NCBI RefSeq assembly: GCF_003589925.1
Contig: NZ_CP032382.1
Span: 6,448,001 to 6,512,000 of the forward strand
Direction: 5' to 3'
Length of the DNA stretch: 64,000 nucleotides
DNA from: Chryseolinea soli
GTDB lineage: Bacteria; Bacteroidota; Bacteroidia; Cytophagales; Cyclobacteriaceae
Positions 45,986-52,046 of the stretch are shown piece after piece; within the stretch, counting starts at the first letter, position 1; each line of letters begins with the position of its first letter. The notes below the pieces were generated by a model. The model worked only from the letters and a program-made list of their open reading frames with translations, searched no databases and was not told where the DNA came from. The position numbers and the translations under genes were made by a program.

Positions 45986-46135
45986 TTACCCTCGCGGGTA
46001 AGTAAAGGCGTTGGTTTAGGTTGAAGAGAGCGGACTGCTAAACGACGAAATCGGGGCTTGGGACCTCGAAAAATGACAACAATCCGGTGCCGGTCGTGTT
46101 CTATAATAAATAACTGTTATTTGAGTTTCATCCTG

Positions 46136-46143
46136 TATTTTTG
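46136..46143 (+). promoter_or_regulatory. -7 promoter box upstream of the TerB-like gene
   Basis: TATTTTTG is an exact match to TAnnTTTG. Transcription would start near 46148. The first ATG at 46158 would leave a very short leader, while later in-frame ATGs at 46185 and 46200 would give leaders of about 37 and 52 nt. Confidence 0.45.
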
Positions 46144-46157
46144 CCGAAATTACTACA

Positions 46158-46628
46158 ATGACACCGCGCGCGGAGTTTGAAAAAATGACCCCTTCCGTTA
46201 TGAAGAATACAGAACACCTGGTTTCTGTGAAAAGAAGCTATTTTAATATTTTGGCGCTGTTCCTGGGCGACGAAAAGATCGAGACCCGGTTCCTGCGATG
46301 CCTCCTGAAGTGGGGCTTCCAACTGCACCTGAACCCCGAAGACCTCAAACAGGCCGACGTGGACATCTCCAACCTCAAGTTCAACTCCATCGGCGACAAA
46401 GTGGAAAAACTGGAGGCCATCTATCACCTGGTCTATATGATCTACCTCGACGAAGTGGTGGAAGACGTGGAACTGGAAGTGGCCACCATCTATGCCGAAG
46501 AGCTGGGCTTCAAGGCCAACGTGGTGAGCGAGCTGTTCAAATCCATCGCCACCGAACCCTACGACGAGTCGGGGGAACGAAACGTGCGGCAGGAAGTCAT
46601 GGATTTCCTGAAGGTATACGAGGGATAA
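46158..46628 (+). CDS. TerB-like helical protein
   Basis: This 156-aa soluble protein is nearly all helical. The segment KVEKLEAIYHLVYMIYLDE, then VVEDVELEVATIYAEELGF, shows the TerB-like pattern of a helix, an acidic turn and a second helix, as in tellurite-resistance TerB-fold proteins. Without a search this is a fold-level guess. Three in-frame ATGs (46158, 46185, 46200) are possible, and the promoter position slightly favours one of the later two. Confidence 0.65.
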   Translation: MTPRAEFEKMTPSVMKNTEHLVSVKRSYFNILALFLGDEKIETRFLRCLLKWGFQLHLNPEDLKQADVDISNLKFNSIGDKVEKLEAIYHLVYMIYLDEVVEDVELEVATIYAEELGFKANVVSELFKSIATEPYDESGERNVRQEVMDFLKVYEG

Positions 46629-46706
46629 ACAAACTTACCTGGTTTTGGATGGATAGTATATGCCGTTCGGCCGGGACGGAGAATTCCTCTTTTTTATCAA
46701 CCCTAA

Positions 46707-47195
46707 ATGCTACCCGTCTTGAAAAGTATAGCCCTTTGCCTCCTGCTCCTGACCTCCCTGAACCTCCTGGCCCAGGAAACCGAAAAGGACCTGCACCAGT
46801 TTATCGACCGCTGGCACGAAGCCGCGAGCAAAGCCAACGCCGCCGTGTTCTTTGAGAGCATCGCCGACCACGGCGTATACATCGGCACCGACGCCAAGGA
46901 ACGATGGACCAAAGAACAGTTCGAAGCCTTCGCCAAGCCCTACTTCGACAAAGGCAAAGCGTGGGACTTCAAACCCTATGACCGGGACCTCCATGTAACA
47001 TCTGATGAAAAAACTGCATGGTTTTCTGAACTTTTAACAACTTGGATGGGTGTCTGTCGCGGGTCCGGGGTGCTGCGCAAGACCAAACAAGGCTGGAAAA
47101 TAGAACAGTACCAGCTTTCGGTCACGGTGCCCAACGACATAATAAAGGATTTTATCACGCTGGTGGATGCGTACAATCAACACAATAAGCCCTAA
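46707..47195 (+). CDS. Secreted NTF2-like (SnoaL/DUF4440-type) protein
   Basis: This 162-aa protein has a signal peptide (LKSIALCLLLLTSLNLLAQ). The cone-like NTF2 fold pattern follows: FIDRWHEAASKANAAVFFESI, GVYIGTDAKERWTKEQFEAF, then a strand with SVTVPNDIIKDF near the C-terminus. Members bind small ligands or act as enzymes, and the substrate cannot be told here. It probably acts in the periplasm. Confidence 0.75.
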   Translation: MLPVLKSIALCLLLLTSLNLLAQETEKDLHQFIDRWHEAASKANAAVFFESIADHGVYIGTDAKERWTKEQFEAFAKPYFDKGKAWDFKPYDRDLHVTSDEKTAWFSELLTTWMGVCRGSGVLRKTKQGWKIEQYQLSVTVPNDIIKDFITLVDAYNQHNKP

Positions 47196-47335
47196 CCCCC
47201 CAGCCACCCGCCGCCGCGTCTGCATTTGAAGTATCCCTTCCTTTTATGCTACCGATGTAGGATTTCAGTTAAATTTCTCCAGCAGTCGACGTCAATCCTT
47301 ACGACTTTTGAATCCACATCAGACCACAACTGCAT

Positions 47336-47467
47336 ATGGCTTACATGAGACACATCGATTACAGAGAGGTTGCCAACGCAAGACTTTCTGCCCGGTTGAG
47401 ACAAGTACTCGTACTCGCGCTCGTAGTCGTTATCGGCTTCCTCGTCTCCGTATCGGTAGTGGTGTAA
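47336..47467 (+). CDS. Candidate 43-aa single-pass membrane peptide
   Basis: The ATG at 47336 opens a 43-codon frame with a polar, basic N-terminal half (MAYMRHIDYREVANARLSAR) and a 20-residue hydrophobic C-terminal segment (VLVLALVVVIGFLVSVSVVV). A -7-like box with one mismatch (GACTTTTG, 47303-47310) lies about 26 nt upstream, and a terminator is found at 47635. A minus-strand ORF covers the same bases, so coding status is uncertain. Confidence 0.3.
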   Translation: MAYMRHIDYREVANARLSARLRQVLVLALVVVIGFLVSVSVVV

Positions 47468-47499
47468 GTGGTTAACCACGACACGGTATCTTTAAAGAT

Positions 47500-47664
47500 A
47501 ATGGGTCCCAGGACTCACCCCGCTGTATCTCAACTCCGGCCAGCGGTAAACCTGCGGTAACGCAGCGGCCATCTGGTCGAAGTTGAATACACAAGATTTT
47601 GTTCATTTGTGAGAGTTAGTTAATTTAGTTTCTTAGTCCCACCCCCGGTGGGACTTTTTGTTTT
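47500..47664 (+). ncRNA. Candidate structured RNA ending in an intrinsic terminator
   Basis: Nested stems are visible. TCAACT (47530-47535) pairs with AGTTGA (47581-47586), and CGGCCAG (47537-47543) pairs with CTGGTCG (47573-47579, one G-U). CTGCG/CGCAG (47552-47556, 47561-47565) closes a GTAA tetraloop. The element is followed by a strong terminator (47635-47659) and, 35 nt later, by an aminotransferase start. A TATCTTTA box in the palindrome TATCTTTAAAGATA at 47487-47500 could start transcription. It may be a small RNA or a riboswitch with its expression platform; no known class is recognised. Confidence 0.4.
47635..47664 (+). terminator. Intrinsic terminator upstream of the aminotransferase
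   Basis: AGTCCCAC (47635-47642) pairs perfectly with GTGGGACT (47648-47655) around a 5-nt loop and is followed by a T-rich run (TTTTTGTTTT). Confidence 0.85.
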
Positions 47665-47683
47665 ACCCCTCCGCCTTTCTTCC

Positions 47684-47691
47684 TAGTTTTG
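47684..47691 (+). promoter_or_regulatory. -7 box directly before the aminotransferase ATG
   Basis: TAGTTTTG matches TAnnTTTG exactly and ends 3 nt before the ATG at 47695. Transcription would start at or next to the start codon, implying a leaderless mRNA. A TTTG at 47657-47660 lies 23 nt upstream, slightly farther than usual for a -33 element. Confidence 0.35.
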
Positions 47692-47694
47692 AGG

Positions 47695-48888
47695 ATGGAC
47701 TTCAGCCAGAACACTTTCCTCAACCACCTTGCCCAAACCACGGAGGCTCCCTACCTGATCGCCATAGAAAAAGCCGAAGGCATCTACCTGTACTCCCCTG
47801 ACGGCAAGCGGTACACCGACCTCATCTCCGGCATCGGCGTGAGCAACATCGGCCACCGGCACCCCGCCGTGGTGAAGGCCATTAAGGACCAGGTGGATAA
47901 GCACCTCCACGTCATGGTCTATGGCGAGTTCATTCAGTCCACCCCAAACCAGCTGGCGGCAAAGCTGGTCAGCCTGCTCCCAAAAAGTCTGAACTGCTGC
48001 TACTTTGTGAACTCCGGCACGGAAGCCAACGAAGGCGCGCTGAAACTGGCCAAGCGCTATACCGGCCGCACCGAGATCGTCTCCTTCCGGAAATCCTACC
48101 ACGGCAGCACCCACGGCTCCATGAGCGTGTCGGGAAATGAGATCAAGAAACAAGCCTTTCGCCCGCTGTTGCCCGACGTACGCTTTATTGATTTCAACGT
48201 CATGGAAGACCTGGCGGCCATCACCGACCGAACGGCGGCCGTGATCGTGGAGACCATCCAGGGCGATGCCGGTGTAAGGATCCCATCCCAAACCTACCTG
48301 CAAGCCCTCCGGAAACGCTGCACCGACACCGGCGCCCTGCTCATCCTCGACGAGATCCAATGCGGCATGGGCCGTACGGGACGCCTGTTTGCCTTCGAGC
48401 ATTACGGCATCGTGCCCGACATTCTCACCACCGCCAAAGCCTTTGGCGGCGGACTCCCCATCGGTGCGTTCGTAGCCGACAAGCCGATCATGCAATGCCT
48501 CACCCACAATCCCATGCTCGGGCACATCACCACCTTTGGCGGCAACCCTGTCTGCTGCGCCTCGGCCCTGGCCACCCTGCAGGTGATCGAAGATGAAAAA
48601 CTGCTGGATACGGTCGAAGAGAAAGGAAAGCAATTTGAGTCCTTGTTACGACATCCCGCCATCAAGGAAATCCGCCGCATCGGATTGATGTTCGCCATTG
48701 ATTTTGAATCCGCCGAACTTGTGTCGCGCATCGTAGAGGAGGCAAAGAAGCTGGGAATCATTTGCTACTGGTTCCTGAGTCATCCCTACAGCTTTCGCTT
48801 AGCTCCCCCGTTGACGATCACCACCGAAGAGATCGAGGCGTCTTGTAATGCGATCATAAAAGCAATCGATGTGGCCTCTGGAAATTAG
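47695..48888 (+). CDS. Class III PLP-dependent aminotransferase (acetylornithine/ornithine type)
   Basis: The ATG at 47695 gives 397 aa, the usual length. Family motifs are YFVNSGTEANEGALKLA, SFRKSYHGSTHG, LLILDEIQCGMGRTG and TTAKAFGGGLPIGA, with the PLP lysine at residue 248. The nearest functional groups are acetylornithine, succinylornithine and ornithine-delta aminotransferases; the sequence alone does not separate them. No arginine-biosynthesis gene is adjacent, so a more general role is possible. A TTG start at 47689 is less likely because it lies in the -7 box. Confidence 0.85.
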   Translation: MDFSQNTFLNHLAQTTEAPYLIAIEKAEGIYLYSPDGKRYTDLISGIGVSNIGHRHPAVVKAIKDQVDKHLHVMVYGEFIQSTPNQLAAKLVSLLPKSLNCCYFVNSGTEANEGALKLAKRYTGRTEIVSFRKSYHGSTHGSMSVSGNEIKKQAFRPLLPDVRFIDFNVMEDLAAITDRTAAVIVETIQGDAGVRIPSQTYLQALRKRCTDTGALLILDEIQCGMGRTGRLFAFEHYGIVPDILTTAKAFGGGLPIGAFVADKPIMQCLTHNPMLGHITTFGGNPVCCASALATLQVIEDEKLLDTVEEKGKQFESLLRHPAIKEIRRIGLMFAIDFESAELVSRIVEEAKKLGIICYWFLSHPYSFRLAPPLTITTEEIEASCNAIIKAIDVASGN

Positions 48889-49061
48889 AAAGCCCAAGGT
48901 ACCGTGATTTTCGCCACCATTCTATGAATTTGAGGTTCCCCAGCCGATGGCGCACCATGGTCTGTAACCCATGCCCCATTTATAAAATATGCATTTCGGC
49001 GTTGCTCCGTTGTGTAAGTTTCTTGTTCGAACCCAACGCGTTCTGCCAATCCCATGCCGCC

Positions 49062-49086
49062 TGTTGTTGGTGGGACACCAACAACA
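49062..49086. repeat. Dispersed hairpin repeat, copy 1 (perfect)
   Basis: TGTTGTTGGTG (49062-49072) and CACCAACAACA (49076-49086) form a perfect 11-bp stem with loop GGA. It is the reverse complement in orientation of the copy at 59658, judged by loop GGA versus TCC. Confidence 0.75.
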
Positions 49087-49180
49087 AAGGGCTAGCACTC
49101 ACCATTCGACTCGCTTACAATAAAATTGGAGCCCTAACCCTCGAAATTTTCCCAGCCCACAATTATGCCCTCCCCCGCCG

Positions 49181-49212
49181 TTGTTGGTGTTTTCACGACC
49201 AAAAATTTTTCA
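49181..49212. repeat. Dispersed hairpin repeat, copy 2 (degenerate)
   Basis: TTGTTGGTG is followed by a diverged right arm (CACGACCAAAAA) and the trailing TTTTTCAG, aligning with TTGTTGGTG...CACCAACAA...TTTTTCGG of the 59.66-kb copy. Confidence 0.45.
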
Positions 49213-49261
49213 GCCACCGCTCCCATCATTAGAGTTCGCCCCACCTCTTAGTCCTGTCCTT

Positions 49262-49282
49262 TCACCAACAACATTTTTCGGT
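49262..49282. repeat. Dispersed hairpin repeat, copy 3 (right half only)
   Basis: CACCAACAACATTTTTCGG matches the right arm and tail of the 59.66-kb copy (CACCAACAAGTTTTTCGG); the left arm is missing. Confidence 0.45.
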
Positions 49283-49288
49283 TACCCC

Positions 49289-49648
49289 TCACGTTCTAGT
49301 AACCTTCATCGGCTCAGGCCGCGCATGCCGCGGCTGATAAACCCCCAACTTACCTCCCCCCGGAAGACTCAACTCCACGAGCAGTCCCCACCCTTGGTCG
49401 TTAACGCTCCCGCAAGGCACGTTCTTCACCTTCATCTGCTGCACAAAGGCTTCGATGTCGTCTACCATCAAATAGAATTCGTGAACATTGTTTTTCTCCC
49501 CTGGATGAACCGCCAGTTCTGACGGCGGCAGTCCGAAGATGAGCCAGCCGTGGCCAACATCAACCGGGGGAAAGCCGAGGTCTTTAAAGAAGAGCTTATC
49601 AGCTTCCGGGTCTTTGCTGTAGATGATAATGTGGGCGCCGTTGATCAT
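49289..49648 (-). CDS. VOC family (glyoxalase/bleomycin-resistance-like) protein
   Basis: This 119-aa protein is one VOC module pair in length. It shows HIIIYSKDPEADKLFFKDLGFPPVDVG, WLIFGLPPSELAVHPGE and HEFYLMVDDIEAFVQQMK, the expected alternation of beta-alpha-beta-beta-beta units. VOC proteins bind a metal and act as isomerases, dioxygenases or antibiotic-binding proteins; the substrate is not determinable here. It has its own promoter and lies 62 nt downstream of hslV on the same strand. Confidence 0.8.
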   Translation of the reverse strand: MINGAHIIIYSKDPEADKLFFKDLGFPPVDVGHGWLIFGLPPSELAVHPGEKNNVHEFYLMVDDIEAFVQQMKVKNVPCGSVNDQGWGLLVELSLPGGGKLGVYQPRHARPEPMKVTRT

Positions 49649-49659
49649 ATCTTTTTTAT

Positions 49660-49690
49660 TAAAGATAGCAACTGTTCAAAGCTTGATCAA
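49660..49690 (-). promoter_or_regulatory. Promoter of the VOC gene
   Basis: On the minus strand, TTG (49688-49690) and TATCTTTA (49660-49667, one mismatch to TAnnTTTG) are 20 nt apart. The leader before the ATG at 49648 would be very short. Confidence 0.45.
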
Positions 49691-49710
49691 TACGGGGGCG
49701 TAAGGCGCTA

Positions 49711-50247
49711 TTACAACTTTTCGATCACCAAATTGTGATTGGTATAAATACAGATATCCGCGGCAATATTCAGACTTTCCCGCACGATCTCCTCCGCGCT
49801 CAAATGCGGCGCATGTTTCCTCAAAGCCAACGCAGCCGATTGGGCATACATCGACCCCGAACCAATGGCGGCAACCTGGTTATCCGGCTCCAGCACATCG
49901 CCCGTGCCCGAGAGGATCAGGATCTCATCTTTGCTTGCCGTGATGAGCATCGCCTCGAGGCGGCGCAAGAAGCGATCGGTGCGCCAGTCTTTGGCAAGCT
50001 CGATGGCGGCGCGCTTCATATTGCCCCCAAAGGCGCTCAGCTTTTCTTCAAATCGCTCAATGAGCGTGAAGGCATCGGCGGTGGAACCGGCAAAACCTGC
50101 GAGGATCTTGCCGTCTTGCAGACGGCGGATTTTCTTGACATTGCTCTTGGCGATGGTGTTACCCATGGTGGCCTGGCCGTCGCCGCCAATGGCGACTTGT
50201 CCGTTGTGCAGAACGGCGATGATGGTGGTGGCGTGCATTTTTTCCAT
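49711..50247 (-). CDS. hslV: ATP-dependent protease peptidase subunit HslV
   Basis: This 178-aa protein matches HslV throughout: [70 protein letters not shown] and [14 protein letters not shown]. The N-terminal threonine of the TT pair becomes the nucleophile after removal of the short leader MEKMHA. HslV forms a proteasome-like dodecamer with the HslU ATPase, whose gene is not in this window. A start at 50238 (MHATT) is possible. It lies downstream of the E2 gene but after that gene's terminator. Confidence 0.95.
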   Translation of the reverse strand: MEKMHATTIIAVLHNGQVAIGGDGQATMGNTIAKSNVKKIRRLQDGKILAGFAGSTADAFTLIERFEEKLSAFGGNMKRAAIELAKDWRTDRFLRRLEAMLITASKDEILILSGTGDVLEPDNQVAAIGSGSMYAQSAALALRKHAPHLSAEEIVRESLNIAADICIYTNHNLVIEKL

Positions 50248-50253
50248 TCCGAT

Positions 50254-50287
50254 AAAAACAAAAAGCCCCCGGATTTAACTCCGGGGG
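50254..50287 (-). terminator. Terminator of the pdhC transcript
   Basis: CCCCCGGA (50266-50273) pairs perfectly with TCCGGGGG (50280-50287). On the minus strand it is followed by TTTTTGTTTTTATC, between the E2 stop and the hslV start. Confidence 0.85.
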
Positions 50288-50313
50288 TGGTGATAAATTT
50301 TTTATGCGATGTC

Positions 50314-51954
50314 TTAAATAAGAATTCTAACGGGATCTTCCAACAGGCCTTTGAAGGTCTTGAGGAAGGCAGCTCCCACAGCGCCGTCTACGGCCCGGTG
50401 GTCGCACGACAGCGTAACCTTCATCACATTGCCCGGCACGACCTGGCCGTTCTTCACGATGGGCGTTTCCTTGATACCGCCGATTGCCATGATGCAGGCG
50501 TCGGGCGGGTTGATGATGGCGGTGAAGTCTTCCACGCCAAACATACCCAGGTTGGAAACGGTGAACGTGCTTCCCTCCCATTCGGAAGGTTGAAGTTTCT
50601 TATCGTGTGCTTTTTGAGCCAACTCCTTCACTTCTACCGCGATGTGCGACAGGGACTTGTTGTCTGCAAAGCGCACCACCGGCACCAGCAAGCCGTCTTT
50701 CACGGCCACGGCCACGCCGATGTGGATGTGACGGTTCTTGCGCATTTTGTCGCCGAGCCAGCTCACGTTCACGTCGGGATGTTGGCGCAACGCGGCGGCT
50801 ACTGCCTTGATCACCATGTCGTTGAACGATATTTTCACCGGGCTGATCTCGTTGATGCTCTTGCGCGCTTCCACGGCCTTGTCCATGTTGATCTCCATGG
50901 TGACGTAGAAGTGCGGGGCGCTGAACTTGCTCTCGGCCAGGCGACGGGCAATGGCCTTGCGCATTTGCGATACCGGCACGTCTTCAAAGCTCTCTTGTCC
51001 AACCACTTGGGGAAGAACAATGGGAGCGGCAGCAGCTTGGCCGTTTTTAGCGGGAGCGCCGGTAGTAGCGGGTGCGGCAGCGGGCTTGTAGTTTTCTACG
51101 TCGCGTTTCGTGATGCGGCCGTGGTCGCCGGAACCTTCTATTTTACCAATGTCGATGCCTTTATCTTTTGCCAGTTTCTTGGCCAGCGGCGATGCTTTTA
51201 CACGGCCGTTGGATGAATGGTCGGCGGAAACATCGGCCGTTTGTGCGGCGGGTTCTGCCTTCTTTTCGGCTTGACCGGCCGCAGGAGCACCTGCACCAGC
51301 ACCCTTGGCTTCGTTGGCTTTCAACAACGTTTTCCAGTCGGCGTCTTTTTCGCCGATCACTGCCAGTACGCCGTTGACGGCCACGGCCTTACCAGCTTCT
51401 GCGCCGATGTACAGCAAGGTTCCTGTATTGTAGGATTCGTACTCCATAGTAGCCTTGTCGGTCTCGACTTCGGCCAGGAGCTCGCCCGTTTTTACGGCGT
51501 CGCCCACTTTCTTGTGCCAGGCGGCGATGACGCCTTCGGTCATGGTGTCGCTCATCTTGGGCATGAACACGATCTCGGCTTTGATGCCGGAAGTGTCTAT
51601 GGCTGTGGCGGTTGCTGTAGCAGCCGGGGCCGTTGCAGCCGCGGCGGGAGCCTCGGTCTTGCCACCGGAAGCAGCAGCGTTGGCGGCGCCGGCCAGCAGG
51701 GCGGAATAGTCTTCTCCTTTGTTGCCAACAATGGCCAGCACGTCGTTCACTTTCACCGCTTGTCCTTCCTGTACGCCCAGATAGAGTACCGTGCCCGTAT
51801 TGAAGGATTCATAGTCCATCGTAGCCTTGTCGGTCTCGATCTCGGCCATCAATTCGCCGGATTTTACGGTATCTCCCACTTTCTTATGCCATTTCGCGAC
51901 CACGCCTTCCGTCATGGTGTCGCTCATTTTCGGCATTCGTATGATTTCTGCCAT
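50314..51954 (-). CDS. pdhC: Pyruvate dehydrogenase E2 (dihydrolipoamide acetyltransferase)
   Basis: This 546-aa protein has two lipoyl domains (about 3-77 and 130-205) with lipoyl-lysine motifs ETDKATMDYES and ETDKATMEYES. Each domain is followed by an Ala/Pro-rich linker. A peripheral-subunit-binding domain lies at about 250-285 (ASPLAKKLAKDKGIDIG, GSGDHGRITKRDV). The catalytic acetyltransferase domain carries the DHRAVDG active-site motif near residue 515. It transfers acetyl groups to CoA in the pyruvate dehydrogenase complex. Other 2-oxoacid dehydrogenase complexes cannot be fully excluded, but the tandem lipoyl layout and PSBD match PdhC of Bacteroidota. Confidence 0.92.
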   Translation of the reverse strand: MAEIIRMPKMSDTMTEGVVAKWHKKVGDTVKSGELMAEIETDKATMDYESFNTGTVLYLGVQEGQAVKVNDVLAIVGNKGEDYSALLAGAANAAASGGKTEAPAAAATAPAATATATAIDTSGIKAEIVFMPKMSDTMTEGVIAAWHKKVGDAVKTGELLAEVETDKATMEYESYNTGTLLYIGAEAGKAVAVNGVLAVIGEKDADWKTLLKANEAKGAGAGAPAAGQAEKKAEPAAQTADVSADHSSNGRVKASPLAKKLAKDKGIDIGKIEGSGDHGRITKRDVENYKPAAAPATTGAPAKNGQAAAAPIVLPQVVGQESFEDVPVSQMRKAIARRLAESKFSAPHFYVTMEINMDKAVEARKSINEISPVKISFNDMVIKAVAAALRQHPDVNVSWLGDKMRKNRHIHIGVAVAVKDGLLVPVVRFADNKSLSHIAVEVKELAQKAHDKKLQPSEWEGSTFTVSNLGMFGVEDFTAIINPPDACIMAIGGIKETPIVKNGQVVPGNVMKVTLSCDHRAVDGAVGAAFLKTFKGLLEDPVRILI

Positions 51955-52012
51955 TGTCGATTGTAGATTTTTAAATTCGTCTAAAAAAGGTTTCGCCTTT
52001 ATTTGAAAGGTC

Positions 52013-52043
52013 CAAAAATAGACACTAAAACATCCATTTTCAA
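52013..52043 (-). promoter_or_regulatory. Promoter of the E2 gene
   Basis: On the minus strand TTG (52041-52043) and TATTTTTG (52013-52020, exact TAnnTTTG) are separated by 20 nt. Transcription would begin near 52008, giving a leader of about 54 nt. Confidence 0.6.
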
Positions 52044-52046
52044 CTA

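Larger units (their letters stand above)
48889..49288. other. Intergenic region with dispersed hairpin repeats
   Basis: About 400 nt without a believable gene. It contains one perfect copy and two degenerate or partial copies of the TTGTTGGTG hairpin element, at 49062, 49181 and about 49263. A 102-aa plus-strand ORF here has an implausible composition and runs through two of the copies. Confidence 0.6.

Noticed and set aside
47249..47479. 76-aa minus-strand ORF rich in Tyr, Glu and Asp
   Set aside because: It is the complement of a hydrophobic plus-strand stretch, matches no family, and has no promoter or terminator on that strand.
48924..49232. 102-aa plus-strand ORF
   Set aside because: It crosses two copies of the hairpin repeat and has an implausible Cys/Trp-rich composition.
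49735..51216. 493-aa plus-strand ORF antisense to hslV and pdhC
   Set aside because: It is histidine- and glycine-rich in the manner of an antisense shadow and lies wholly over two well-recognised genes.
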